Assembly (NCBI GenBank): GCA_021794195.1
Contig: JAJYRG010000009.1
Span: 1-47,134 of the forward strand
Direction: 5' to 3'
Length of the DNA: 47,134 nt
From: Bacteroidota bacterium
Lineage (GTDB): Bacteria; Bacteroidota; Bacteroidia; Sphingobacteriales; Sphingobacteriaceae
The notes below the pieces were generated by a model, which was given only the letters and a program-made list of their open reading frames with translations, was not told the DNA's origin and did not search any database. Below are positions 1 to 8,819 of this stretch, one piece after another (position 1 is the stretch's first letter; each line of letters starts with the position of its first letter). The translations under genes were made by a program, and so were the position numbers.

Positions 1-1009
1 CTGAGCTCCAGCCTTTAAGATCCGAAACATGTGGCCACTCTTGAAGCTTATCTTTTTCTATTGCATCTTTCCAGTTTTTTTCTTGTCCCGGATTATCCAG
101 CGAGACACCAAAAACAGTAAAGTTCTTATCTTTGTAATCATTAAATGCCGCGACTACGTTTGGATTTTCATGTCGGCAGGGAGCACACCATGAAGCCCAA
201 AAATCCACCAAGACATATTGCCCTTTTAAATCGCTCAATGCAATATCATTGCCCGTGGTATCCGGCAATGTAAAGTCCGGAGCCAATGCTCCTACACTTA
301 TATTTTTATATGAGTTTATTTTTGTTTGCAATGCTTGCCCTTTGCCCGATTGTTTTAATTGGGGCGACAGCTTATTAAAAGCTTCTAAACCGTAGCTTTG
401 CGCATTTTCTTCATCAATTATCTCATCCAAAATAGAGAGAGAGATAAAGCTGTCTGTATTATCGTTTACAAAATCTTCTAAAAACTTCTGTTGGCTCACA
501 TAAACTTCTTCTGCCTTTTCTTGTAGAAAGTTTAAAAATCCGGGATCTTCTTTCTCCTCTTCGGTAGCATTTTCAAACTCCGTATTTACTTCGGCAAAAT
601 CTTTTTCAAAAGCAGACATACTCTTTTTTAACTCTTGAAAATCCTCATTCACAGAATTGCCTGTTATCTCAGCAGTAGCCAAGTCTTCTCCCGATACAAG
701 CACTGTCCCTTCTGACAGATATACTTGATTCATATCAGGCCGCACACCGGCAGCCATGAGCTCTTCTAAGCTTTCTCCCTCTTCCGATAAAATAAGAAAG
801 CCTAAAGTAGGCTCTTTTACTTCTCCCTGCAATTCAAAAAGTGAGCTTTCCAGTGAAGCTGAATCTGCACTCATCTCATTTCCATCTTCATATTGCAAAA
901 ACAGTTTTGCTTCGGGGTTTACCTCTTTCAGATCTACTTTAACAGTATATTGTTCCTGAGCCAATACAATTGCCGGAAGCATAGTTAAGGTTAAAATTAT
1001 TTTCTTCAT
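1..1009 (-). CDS. TlpA/thioredoxin-like exported disulfide reductase, C-terminus cut by window edge
   Basis: An ATG at 1009 opens a frame that runs off the left edge (336 codons visible). It begins with a signal peptide (MKKIILTLTMLPAIVLAQ). About 200 residues follow that resemble the DUF4369 domain often found before Bacteroidota thioredoxin modules. An AhpC/TSA-thioredoxin domain starts near residue 245. The redox motif WCAPC places its two cysteines at residues 275 and 278, inside a WASWCAPCR context typical of TlpA and ResA. The expected role is thiol-disulfide exchange in the periplasm. It lies 35 bases after the TPM gene on the same strand, so it probably ends the lemA-TPM transcript. 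Family is secure, the partner protein is unknown, and the last part of the thioredoxin domain is missing from the window. Confidence 0.88.
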   Translation of the reverse strand, partial: MKKIILTLTMLPAIVLAQEQYTVKVDLKEVNPEAKLFLQYEDGNEMSADSASLESSLFELQGEVKEPTLGFLILSEEGESLEELMAAGVRPDMNQVYLSEGTVLVSGEDLATAEITGNSVNEDFQELKKSMSAFEKDFAEVNTEFENATEEEKEDPGFLNFLQEKAEEVYVSQQKFLEDFVNDNTDSFISLSILDEIIDEENAQSYGLEAFNKLSPQLKQSGKGQALQTKINSYKNISVGALAPDFTLPDTTGNDIALSDLKGQYVLVDFWASWCAPCRHENPNVVAAFNDYKDKNFTVFGVSLDNPGQEKNWKDAIEKDKLQEWPHVSDLKGWSS

Positions 1010-1044
1010 GTATTCTATTTAATAAATATTATATTTTATTTCTT

Positions 1045-1902
1045 TTACCATCGACCGGAAGCCCCTCCTCCTCCAAAGCCGCCTCCACCAAATCCTCCGA
1101 AGCCGCCTCCACCGCCAAAACTCCCCCCGCCAAAGCCGCCACCGTGTCCCCCTCTGTTTGATCCTCTACCTCCATTCAGCAATGCCCACCAAAAAACACT
1201 CGAACTTCCTCTTCCTCCCATTATCCTTCCGCCGCCTTTGCCTCCACCTCCTTTATTTCGGGATATAATAGCTATGATGGCAATAAAAACCAGAACAAGC
1301 AAAGCCCGGGGAAATGGCTTTCTTCCTCCTTCTTTTGAACTGTGTTCATCGTACTCTCCTTTACTATACGAAATTATAGCGTTCGTAGCCTGGTCTATTC
1401 CCTCATAGTAGGCTTGCTGACGAAAAGCCGGTGTAATTTCATTTTGTATAATTCTATGGGCTATAATATCCGGTATTGCCCCTTCCAAGCCATAGCCTGT
1501 CTGAATGGTGACGGCCCGGTCTTCAAGTGCGACCAACAATAAGATGCCATTATCATACTTTTTGTTTCCCACCCCCCATTCCTGAGCCAAACGCACACCA
1601 TAGTCAGCTATATCGTATGCTCCCGTAGAAGCCATAATAACGACTGCAATTTGGGTAGATGTCGTGTCTTCAAAAGCTAATAATTTATGTTCTAATGATT
1701 GTATTTCAGCCTGACTCAATGTTTGAGTATAATCCGTCACCAAAGAAGAAGGCGCTTCCGGAAACTCTTGTCCACCCGACAGGGGAAGCACAAATAAAAT
1801 AGCAAGAAAGAAAATCGACAGTACTTTTGCCAATCGTCTACTAACCGAAACACACTCTCTATTCTGCACTCTATTATTTACTCTCACCAAAATATATTTC
1901 AT
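1045..1902 (-). CDS. TPM-domain (YgcG-like) membrane protein with glycine-rich tail
   Basis: An N-terminal hydrophobic segment (IFFLAILFVLPLSGG) is followed by a TPM domain (about 120 residues, beginning around the FPEAPSSLVTDYTQTLS stretch). A second hydrophobic stretch (ALLVLVFIAIIAII) and a low-complexity C-terminal tail of Gly, Ser and Phe follow. This layout is standard for exported TPM proteins of the YgcG type, whose biochemical role is poorly defined (phosphatase activity and photosystem repair have been proposed for plant members). The start is uncertain: ATG at 1902 is used here, ATG at 1923 is possible, and GTG at 1869 would give a shorter, more usual signal peptide. All three overlap the end of the preceding TPM gene or sit just after its stop codon, so translational coupling is likely. 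Confidence 0.85.
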   Translation of the reverse strand: MKYILVRVNNRVQNRECVSVSRRLAKVLSIFFLAILFVLPLSGGQEFPEAPSSLVTDYTQTLSQAEIQSLEHKLLAFEDTTSTQIAVVIMASTGAYDIADYGVRLAQEWGVGNKKYDNGILLLVALEDRAVTIQTGYGLEGAIPDIIAHRIIQNEITPAFRQQAYYEGIDQATNAIISYSKGEYDEHSSKEGGRKPFPRALLVLVFIAIIAIISRNKGGGGKGGGRIMGGRGSSSVFWWALLNGGRGSNRGGHGGGFGGGSFGGGGGFGGFGGGGFGGGGASGRW

Positions 1903-2317
1903 CAGGCAGCTCATTGATATCATTTTGCTGATAGGGAAAGAATAATTTTAATTTTTCTCCTACCTGGTTAATGCCTTCAATAAGCCCTTCCACAATTTTA
2001 TTGTTTTTAAAATTATTTATTATTATCTCTTTCGTACTGTCCCAAAAGCTTTCTCCTACTTTCTGATGAATCCCCGAATCCCCCAAAATACTTAGTTGCT
2101 TATCTTCCAATGCCACATATATCAACACAGCGTTCCGCTGCCGGGTATTGTGCATTTTTAATTTTTCAAAATAAAAAAGCGCTCTTTCTAAGCCGTTTTC
2201 CACTTTGCCTATCCGACGCTCAATAACCAAACGGATCTCACCGGAGGTTTTATTTTCCGCCAAGCTAATTGTTTGAGTTATTCTGTTTTGTTCGTCCTCT
2301 GTAAGTATTGCAGACAT
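1874..2317 (-). CDS. TPM-domain protein, soluble
   Basis: The protein has 147 residues with no signal peptide or membrane segment. It consists almost entirely of one TPM domain: the N-terminal TSGEIRLVIE and the central AVLIYVALEDKQLSILGDSGI follow the family pattern. It sits 11 bases after lemA and overlaps the next TPM gene. The triplet LemA, soluble TPM, membrane-bound TPM is a recurrent arrangement in Bacteroidota, which suggests that the three products work together at the inner membrane. No function is established. The domain call is confident. Any enzymatic role would be guesswork. Confidence 0.85.
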   Translation of the reverse strand: MSAILTEDEQNRITQTISLAENKTSGEIRLVIERRIGKVENGLERALFYFEKLKMHNTRQRNAVLIYVALEDKQLSILGDSGIHQKVGESFWDSTKEIIINNFKNNKIVEGLIEGINQVGEKLKLFFPYQQNDINELPDEIYFGESK

Positions 2318-2328
2318 TTTGTCGTTTT

Positions 2329-2910
2329 TTATTCAAAACTAACCTCAGGTGCTGTATCCGCACCGGCTTGCGACTTAAAAGTTCCCTTAGTTTTGAACCC
2401 AAAGATGCCGGCTACAATATTATTCGGAAACCGCCGCACAGTCGTGTTGTAATCTTGCACCGCTTCATTGTACGAACGTCTTTCTACTGAAATTCTGTTT
2501 TCCGTTCCTTCCAGTTGAATCTGTAAATCTCTGAAATTTTCATTCGCTTTTATGTCCGGATAATCCTCTACCGTTACTAACAATCTTCCTAAAGATTGGG
2601 ATAGTGCTTCTTGTGATTGTTGAAAAGCAGCAACAGATTCTTCCGATAAATTTGATGGATCGACAGTCATAGAGGTAGCTTTGGCTCTGGCATTAACCAC
2701 AGCTTCCAAAGTTCCTTTTTCATGGGAAGCCGAACCTTTGACTGTATTGACCAGATTTGGAACTAAATCTGCCCTTCGTTGATATGCATTTTCTACTTGT
2801 GCCCATTTTCCTTTTACGTTTTCGTCCTTAGAGACCATCGTATTATAGCCACAAGAATTTAGTGTCACTACCGCTAATAGCGCAATACACAAGAAGTATA
2901 ATCTTTTCAT
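2329..2910 (-). CDS. lemA: LemA family lipoprotein
   Basis: The 193-residue protein starts with a lipoprotein signal ending at LNSC (Cys20). The long helical LemA domain follows, with the family hallmarks: QVENAYQRRADLVPNLVNTVKG near residues 37-58, the central ALSQSLGRLLVTVEDYPDIKA, and the C-terminal SYNEAVQDYNTTVRRFP and FGFK. The acid-poor residues after the cysteine (GYNTMV) do not resemble a surface export signal, so periplasmic anchoring is more likely. LemA function is unresolved. It is the first gene of a four-gene minus-strand group, with a good promoter just upstream. Confidence 0.93.
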   Translation of the reverse strand: MKRLYFLCIALLAVVTLNSCGYNTMVSKDENVKGKWAQVENAYQRRADLVPNLVNTVKGSASHEKGTLEAVVNARAKATSMTVDPSNLSEESVAAFQQSQEALSQSLGRLLVTVEDYPDIKANENFRDLQIQLEGTENRISVERRSYNEAVQDYNTTVRRFPNNIVAGIFGFKTKGTFKSQAGADTAPEVSFE

Positions 2911-2935
2911 TTTAATCTATTTAACTCCAATTTAC

Positions 2936-2966
2936 CAAAATTACAGATCATATGTTAGCAAAACAA
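2936..2966 (-). promoter_or_regulatory. Putative promoter of lemA-TPM group
   Basis: On the minus strand a TTG (2966-2964), 20 bases and TAATTTTG (2943-2936) match the Bacteroidota TTG-N17-23-TAnnTTTG consensus. Transcription would start near 2930, about 20 bases before the lemA start codon. Confidence 0.6.
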
Positions 2967-3087
2967 GTACCAAAGTCATATATAGTGAAATTTTGACAGA
3001 AGAAAATGATAGAGGAAGTTCAGACAGAAAAACAAGTTCGCGAAGGGTATAGGATTTCAAACAAAAAAGTCAAAATTAATTTGCTGC

Positions 3088-4392
3088 TTATAAGCCTAAA
3101 CCTTTTTCAATTAATTTTTCCACGTAATTTCTCACAATTTCGCTTGAAAAACGTGTCGTGACATCATACGCAAAAGCCTGTACTAAGATAGTACTTGCTT
3201 TTTCCTCTCCTATGCCGCGGGCGCGCAGATAAAAAAGCGCTTCATCGTCCAGTTGGCCGATAGTACACCCATGTGAACACTTCACATCATCTGCAAAAAT
3301 TTCAAGTTGTGGTTTCGAATAAACCGCTGACTTCTCACCCATAAGCATATTGTTATTTTGCTGAAATGCATTCGTCTTTTGGGCGTCTTCTCTCACGAAA
3401 ATCTTTCCGTTAAAAACCGCTGTAGAAGTATCTTGAGTGATGTTTTTATACCACTCATACGATTCACAGTTTGGTTTCATGTGGTCCATGATGGAGTGCG
3501 TATCTACAAATTGATTTTCATTCGTCAATGTAATCCCATATAAATGGCTTTCTACATCTTCGTCGTCCAAACGCACGTTAATATCATGTCTTACAAAAGA
3601 TGCACCTGGAAAATTACAGTTATAATTATTGTACAGGCTATATCTTTTTTGGTAGATTTCTGTATGGCTGATATACTTGGCTTCAGAGTCGCTTGTCTGC
3701 AAATAATAATGTTGCATTTTAGCATTCTCTGCCAATGAAATTTCCGTCACATTATTGAACAGCTTTTCACCTGCATTTTCAGAAGAAACAAAAGATTCAA
3801 TAATTTCAATTTCAGCTCCCTCTTCCCCCACAAACAAATTTCGTGTTTGTCCGAATACCTCTTCACTTCCATGCGCTACATGGATAATGTGAATAGGTTT
3901 AGAGATTTGAATATTTTTTGCTACATGCAAAAACAGACCTGAGGTAGCCAAAGCGGTATTTACCGATACAAAGGTACTACCGTCTTGAGGGGCATGCTGG
4001 GCAAAATTTTTCACAAAAGACTCTTGTGAATACGCTTCTTGGATAGGTAAAATAGTAATTCCTTCTTCTTGAATAACATCTGCAGGATTGTCAATATATT
4101 TACCATTTATATTGATCAATCGGTATGCGTCAAGTTCGGGTATCTGTCCCACATTCGGGTCAATATTGACTCCATCAGCCGAGTACTCTATTTCGTAAGG
4201 TCGGTTGAGAAGTTTAAAAACGTTTGTATATTTCCAATCTTCATTCTTTACAGTAGGGAAACCTTCAGATTCGAATTTTTCAAAAGCCTCTTTCCGAAGT
4301 TCTGAAACATAATCAGAATCTGTCTTCAAGACGCTCCTATCCAAATCTTCAGCCAGCTGTTTGAATAAAGATGTTGCAATTGTTGTGCTCAT
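3088..4392 (-). CDS. sufD: Fe-S cluster assembly protein SufD
   Basis: The 434-residue length is normal for the family. The N-terminal helical part contains NEDWKYTNV, which is typical of SufD, and the rest is the parallel beta-helix shared with SufB. The C-terminal motif DDVKCSHGCTIGQLDDEALFYLRARGI is the SufD signature, with the conserved histidine of SHG. SufD pairs with SufB, and the two bind a SufC dimer to form the SufBC2D scaffold on which Fe-S clusters are assembled in the cytoplasm. It is the third gene of sufBCD, 51 bases after sufC. No sufS or sufE follows: the next gene downstream is lemA with its own promoter. Confidence 0.96.
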   Translation of the reverse strand: MSTTIATSLFKQLAEDLDRSVLKTDSDYVSELRKEAFEKFESEGFPTVKNEDWKYTNVFKLLNRPYEIEYSADGVNIDPNVGQIPELDAYRLININGKYIDNPADVIQEEGITILPIQEAYSQESFVKNFAQHAPQDGSTFVSVNTALATSGLFLHVAKNIQISKPIHIIHVAHGSEEVFGQTRNLFVGEEGAEIEIIESFVSSENAGEKLFNNVTEISLAENAKMQHYYLQTSDSEAKYISHTEIYQKRYSLYNNYNCNFPGASFVRHDINVRLDDEDVESHLYGITLTNENQFVDTHSIMDHMKPNCESYEWYKNITQDTSTAVFNGKIFVREDAQKTNAFQQNNNMLMGEKSAVYSKPQLEIFADDVKCSHGCTIGQLDDEALFYLRARGIGEEKASTILVQAFAYDVTTRFSSEIVRNYVEKLIEKGLGL

Positions 4393-4443
4393 AATAAATA
4401 ATCAAATAAAGAAGTTAATCAAAAGATACATTCGGGGAACAGC

Positions 4444-5202
4444 TTATGCAGTTTCTGCATCCAATTCCGCCAACCAATCGTATCCTTTTTCTTCAAGTTC
4501 GAGAGCAAGTTCTTTGCCTCCGGTTTTTACAATCTTTCCGTTATGCAATACATGCACAAAATCCGGAACGATGTATTCCAATAGTCTTTGATAATGCGTA
4601 ATCAATATAAATGCATTATCTTTTGAGCGCAATTGATTGACTCCATTTGCTACTGTGCGGAGCGCATCGATATCCAGTCCCGAATCTGTTTCGTCCAGGA
4701 TGGCTAAACGTGGCTCTAACATAGCCAGCTGAAAAATTTCATTTCGTTTTTTCTCTCCACCTGAAAAACCTTCATTTAGAGAGCGGTTGGCTAACTTGGC
4801 AGAAAAATCGATCAACGCTTGTTTTTCTTTGACTAATTTCAAAAAATCCCTTGCTTCTATAGGAGGCAGGCCTTTGTATTCCCGAATATCATTTACTGCC
4901 ATTTTTAGGAAATTGATATTGGAAACTCCCGGAATTTCCACAGGATATTGAAAAGCAAGAAACACCCCTTCTCGCGCGCGGTCTTCCGGAGAAAGATCCA
5001 AAAGATCCAAGTCGTCTAACGTGACTTCTCCCTCATCCACTTCATATATTTCGCGCCCTGCCAATACATTACCCAATGTACTTTTTCCGGAACCGTTAGG
5101 TCCCATAATCGCATGGACTTCGCCTTTATTTACTTTTAGATTTAAGCCTTTTAATATTTCTTGTCCTTCAACAGAAGCGTGTAAATTATTAATATTTAAC
5201 AT
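4444..5202 (-). CDS. sufC: Fe-S cluster assembly ATPase SufC
   Basis: The protein is 252 residues, an ABC-type ATPase without membrane domains. Walker A (GPNGSGKST) lies at residues 34-42, the signature is the SufC-type FSGGEKKR, and the Walker B region is LAILDETDSGLDIDAL. SufC energises conformational change in the SufB-SufD scaffold. It lies 38 bases after sufB and 51 before sufD. All catalytic motifs are intact. Confidence 0.97.
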   Translation of the reverse strand: MLNINNLHASVEGQEILKGLNLKVNKGEVHAIMGPNGSGKSTLGNVLAGREIYEVDEGEVTLDDLDLLDLSPEDRAREGVFLAFQYPVEIPGVSNINFLKMAVNDIREYKGLPPIEARDFLKLVKEKQALIDFSAKLANRSLNEGFSGGEKKRNEIFQLAMLEPRLAILDETDSGLDIDALRTVANGVNQLRSKDNAFILITHYQRLLEYIVPDFVHVLHNGKIVKTGGKELALELEEKGYDWLAELDAETA

Positions 5203-5240
5203 TTTCCTTGTTTAATTCTATTTAAAATTCCAATAAAGTT

Positions 5241-6689
5241 CTACCCTACACTTCCTTCTAAAGAAATAGCGAGTAGTTTTTGTGCTTCCACAGCAAATTC
5301 CATAGGCAAGTGGTTAAGCACTTCTTTAGCATATCCATTTACGATAAGACCTATGGCTTTTTCAGTATCTATCCCCCGTTGGTTGAGATAAAACAGTTGA
5401 TCTTCTCCGATTTGCGAAACTGTAGCTTCGTGTTCAAGCACGGAAGAGCTATTCCTATTCTCAATATATGGAAAAGTATGGGCCCCGCATCGATCCCCTA
5501 TCAACATAGAATCACACTGTGTAAAGTTTCTTGCGTTATCTGCTTTCGGAGTTATTTTTACCAACCCTCTGTAACTGTTGTGGCTTAACCCGGCAGATAT
5601 CCCTTTAGATATAATTTTCGAACGGGTATTTTTACCCATATGCACCATTTTTGTTCCTGTATCCGCTATTTGCTTGTTACGGGTAAGGGCTACCGAATAA
5701 AACTCTCCTACTGAATTATCTCCTTTTAAGAATACACTCGGATATTTCCACGTAATGGCAGAGCCAGTTTCTACTTGTGTCCAGGATATCTTACTGTTAT
5801 CCCCTTCGCATAAACCTCTTTTGGTTACGAAATTATATACTCCCCCTACTCCATTTTCATCCCCTGGAAACCAATTTTGAACTGTAGAATATTTAATTTC
5901 TGCATCTTTGTGAGCGACAAGTTCTACTACCGCTGCATGCATTTGATTTTCATCCCTCATGGGTGCAGTACACCCTTCCAGATAAGAGACATACGATCCT
6001 TCATCCGCTACTATTAAAGTCCTTTCAAACTGCCCTGTATTCTGCGCGTTTATTCGGAAGTATGTAGAAAGCTCCATAGGACAACGTACTCCTTTAGGAA
6101 CATACACGAAAGAACCATCTGAAAAAACTGCTGAATTTAAAGCCGCATATATATTATCTGTCTGTGGGACAACGGTACCCAAATATTTACGTATCAAGTC
6201 CGGATACTCTCTGGCTGCTTCCCCAAAAGAACAAAAAATCACTCCTTGCTCTTTGAGCTGTTCTTTAAAAGTAGTCTTGACCGATACGGAATCAAATACT
6301 GCATCCACTGCCACTCCTGCAAGAGCTTTTTGTTCCTCCAAAGGAATGCCCAGCTTTTCGTACGTAGCCAACAACTCCGGATCGACTTCATCCAAACTAT
6401 TTAATAGCTTTTTAGCCTTTGGGGCCGCATAGTAAGATATTTCCTGAAAATCAACTTCCGGGTGATCAAAATTCTGCCACTTAGGTTGCTCCATTTGCTG
6501 AAAATGGCGGAAGGCTTTCAGTCGCCATTCCAGAAGCCATTCCGGCTCTTCCTTCTTGGCAGAAATCATCCGTACGGTATCTTCAGTCAAACCTTTCGGA
6601 GCTATATCCATTTCGATATCAGTCGTAAAACCGTACTGATATTCCTGATCCTCATATTCTTTTAATATTTCATCATCTTTTGTACTCAT
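5241..6689 (-). CDS. sufB: Fe-S cluster assembly protein SufB
   Basis: The 482-residue protein is the usual SufB length. The C-terminal half has the beta-helix core and the highly conserved [21 protein letters not shown] stretch, including the cysteine that is essential in E. coli SufB, and the [11 protein letters not shown] region. It forms the SufBC2D scaffold for nascent Fe-S clusters. The ATG at 6689 (MSTKDDEIL) is preferred to an in-frame TTG two codons upstream. It is the first gene of the suf group, with a TAnnTTTG box about 60 bases upstream. Confidence 0.97.
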   Translation of the reverse strand: MSTKDDEILKEYEDQEYQYGFTTDIEMDIAPKGLTEDTVRMISAKKEEPEWLLEWRLKAFRHFQQMEQPKWQNFDHPEVDFQEISYYAAPKAKKLLNSLDEVDPELLATYEKLGIPLEEQKALAGVAVDAVFDSVSVKTTFKEQLKEQGVIFCSFGEAAREYPDLIRKYLGTVVPQTDNIYAALNSAVFSDGSFVYVPKGVRCPMELSTYFRINAQNTGQFERTLIVADEGSYVSYLEGCTAPMRDENQMHAAVVELVAHKDAEIKYSTVQNWFPGDENGVGGVYNFVTKRGLCEGDNSKISWTQVETGSAITWKYPSVFLKGDNSVGEFYSVALTRNKQIADTGTKMVHMGKNTRSKIISKGISAGLSHNSYRGLVKITPKADNARNFTQCDSMLIGDRCGAHTFPYIENRNSSSVLEHEATVSQIGEDQLFYLNQRGIDTEKAIGLIVNGYAKEVLNHLPMEFAVEAQKLLAISLEGSVG

Positions 6690-6747
6690 ACCCAATTCTT
6701 TACCAAATTTCGTAATTAGGCAAATCTCGCCTCTGTTTTAACAAACA

Positions 6748-6755
6748 CAAAAGTA
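6748..6755 (-). promoter_or_regulatory. Putative -7 box of sufBCD promoter
   Basis: On the minus strand TACTTTTG matches TAnnTTTG. No convincing TTG lies at the right distance upstream. Predicted transcription start is near 6741, giving a leader of about 50 bases before the sufB ATG. Confidence 0.4.
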
Positions 6756-7177
6756 CAATAAAAAACGCGAAAACGCTATTTTTACACAGTCTAATTAAGA
6801 AAAGCACGCTAATTATGACAATATAAATAGATAGCCCCCGTAGCTCCTCTAACATAAGAAGGTTAATAAAAGACTTTTTTGTCTTTTAAAACAAAAAACA
6901 GAGCTTTTGATCTTCTTTGTTATATTCAAAAATAAATTAATAGCTTTTACAAAAAAATGATTTTCATGAGAGGTGATTGTTCCTGAGCGCTGTTTAAAAA
7001 TGGGTCCCCTTTATGTAAGTAAAGTTAACTCTGTCAAATTCTCTACTTACGTTCCGGGGAAGGCTTTGGATTAGATTTGACTTACTTCTAGGCGAAAAAA
7101 CCATCTTTTTAAACAACATTTCATTATTTACTCCAGCTAAACCTCTGAAATAAGACGGGATAGTTTATTTTTTTCTG
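6756..7177. other. Intergenic region between divergent sufB and Lrp genes, with imperfect inverted repeat
   Basis: No coding sequence is supported here. The right half holds two inverted arms, 6991-7020 (TGTTTAAAAA, then TGG, then GTAAGT) and 7080-7115 (ACTTAC, then CCA, then TTTTTAAACA). A further TACTTAC lies at 7044-7050. The arms could be protein-binding sites or the remnant of a small mobile element. Confidence 0.45.
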
Positions 7178-7185
7178 TACCTTTG
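7178..7185 (+). promoter_or_regulatory. Putative -7 box of the Lrp-family gene
   Basis: TACCTTTG matches TAnnTTTG exactly and lies 32 bases before the ATG at 7218. No clear TTG element sits about 20 bases upstream, so the promoter may need an activator or be weak. Confidence 0.45.
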
Positions 7186-7217
7186 TTTTTTATATAAGCA
7201 TTATCTCATAAGTGTTT

Positions 7218-7688
7218 ATGACATACCGACCCGATACGATTGATCTTAAAATCTTGCAACTCCTCCAAGAGAATGGGAGAATTACAAATTTGCAAATTGC
7301 GACGCAAATACGGCTTTCTCCTGCACCTACTTTAGAGCGTGTGCGCAAATTGGAAAACGCAGGCTATATTAAGAGCTATCATGCATTGGTAGACGAAGAA
7401 AAATTAGGACTGGGCATCAAGTCTTATATTCAGGTTTCTTTAGATTTTCAAAAGGAAAAGGCTAAAGAGCTTTTTACTAATGCTGTAAACGGAATACCGG
7501 AAGTAACGGAATGTTACCACGTCACCGGCAATTGCAATTTTTTGCTCAAAGTATATGTCAAAGATATGAATGAGTACGAAGCGCTTCTCATGGAGAAAAT
7601 TTCAAAAATTCCCTCTGTGAAAAGTTTCCAAACCATGATCATAATGTCAACAAATAAAAAAGATCCAATGGTACCGCTTCCTTTTTAA
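7218..7688 (+). CDS. Lrp/AsnC family transcriptional regulator
   Basis: The 156-residue protein has an N-terminal helix-turn-helix (IDLKILQLLQENGRITN through LSPAPTLERVRKLENAGYI). A C-terminal RAM ligand-binding domain follows, with VTECYHVTGNCNFLLKVYV as the typical core. Such proteins sense amino acids or related ligands and often form octamers. ATG at 7218 is preferred to the in-frame GTG at 7212. The next gene starts 12 bases after the stop, so the two are probably co-transcribed. The ligand cannot be told from sequence. Confidence 0.94.
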   Translation: MTYRPDTIDLKILQLLQENGRITNLQIATQIRLSPAPTLERVRKLENAGYIKSYHALVDEEKLGLGIKSYIQVSLDFQKEKAKELFTNAVNGIPEVTECYHVTGNCNFLLKVYVKDMNEYEALLMEKISKIPSVKSFQTMIIMSTNKKDPMVPLPF

Positions 7689-7700
7689 TTTATATGTGAT

Positions 7701-8819
7701 ATGAGAAATACTAATACAGACTATTGTTACAAAGATTTTGCAATTGTTTTAACCTGGCCTGACGCCACTATTCGGGGAGATGAAAAGTGGATGATGTTTT
7801 TCAAGAAAATCGGAATTGTTAAAAACCTTAACTTCAAAGTGGGACACACAGGTGTAGTGATCATCTCGCATCGAACCGGAGAAATGCTTTATTATGATTT
7901 CGGACGGTATATTGCTCCTCGCGGATATGGTCGGGCCCGCTCCAAATTCTCTGATCCTTTGCTTCATTTAGAGCAAAAAGCACAAATAAAAGATCAAAAG
8001 ATAATCAACTTACGAGAAGTAGTAGAGGCTTTCGAAGAAATAAAACCTTACACTTATGGGCAAGGAGTTTTATACTTCTCCGTGGTGGAAGGCATTAATT
8101 TTGAATTAGCAAAAAAATATGGCGACGAATGTGTAGAACAAGGAACATATTCCTATGGTGCCGTAGCAAAAAAGAGTAACAATTGCTCCCGCTTTATCAC
8201 AAGGATGTTTATGAAATCTTCTGAAAGGTTTCATTTCTGGCATGGGATTAACTTACCGGAAACCATTAAATCCAGCCCTATCAGCAATGTGGTAAATGGG
8301 GTGAAGGACAGAATGATATATTCCTATTCTCCCGAAGAGGGGTTAAAACACTTTAGAATGAACCGTTGGCAGTCTTTCTTTTTTCTTTTAAAAAAGCTCG
8401 GAGACAATGTATCTTCCGATAAATCGAAAGAAATTCGAGAAGATATAAGTATAGGTTGGATGGAATATAAGTCAAAACCTATATCACTTTCCAAAAATGC
8501 ACAATATTTAGGAGGCGTGGGAGATGGCGCGTGGTATGAACTAAACCGGGAAGAAAACGACAAGATAAAAATAACCCGATATACATCTCATGGAAAATTC
8601 GAATATACAGCGATCGGCAAGCCAGAAGAAACCATTGATCGGATGGCTACCCTTAAAATTACTTACGATAGCCACTTATTATATTCTCATATTAAAACGC
8701 AAGATAACCGTAAAATAAAAGTCAAACATTTAAAAATAAAAACAACGGTAGATCAAGATCAAGCTAAAAAAGCACAGCACACCCCATACCTTAATCTTCA
8801 GCAGGCAAGTTCCAATTGA
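7701..8819 (+). CDS. DUF6695-like protein, possible permuted papain-fold hydrolase
   Basis: The 372-residue protein has no signal peptide or membrane segment. It resembles a Bacteroidota-specific family that I associate with DUF6695, from memory. Two motifs stand out in the N-terminal half: VGHTGVVII near residue 50, followed by LYYDFGRY, and NNCSRFITRMF near residue 160. A histidine before the cysteine, in GH-x-G and NCS contexts, is the order seen in circularly permuted NlpC/P60-type cysteine hydrolases (YiiX, LRAT-like). The fold and activity are therefore inference. The C-terminal part (WYELN, then beta-rich) is unassigned. It follows the Lrp gene by 12 bases and its last 29 bases overlap the 3' end of ung on the other strand. 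Confidence 0.75.
   Translation: MRNTNTDYCYKDFAIVLTWPDATIRGDEKWMMFFKKIGIVKNLNFKVGHTGVVIISHRTGEMLYYDFGRYIAPRGYGRARSKFSDPLLHLEQKAQIKDQKIINLREVVEAFEEIKPYTYGQGVLYFSVVEGINFELAKKYGDECVEQGTYSYGAVAKKSNNCSRFITRMFMKSSERFHFWHGINLPETIKSSPISNVVNGVKDRMIYSYSPEEGLKHFRMNRWQSFFFLLKKLGDNVSSDKSKEIREDISIGWMEYKSKPISLSKNAQYLGGVGDGAWYELNREENDKIKITRYTSHGKFEYTAIGKPEETIDRMATLKITYDSHLLYSHIKTQDNRKIKVKHLKIKTTVDQDQAKKAQHTPYLNLQQASSN

Noticed and set aside
1045..1260. Repeat-rich GC-high stretch as a possible mobile or satellite element
   Set aside because: It is simply the codons of the Gly/Phe/Ser tail of the TPM protein, a common feature of that family.
5280..5588. A 102-codon plus-strand open frame inside sufB
   Set aside because: Antisense to conserved sufB sequence with no family similarity.
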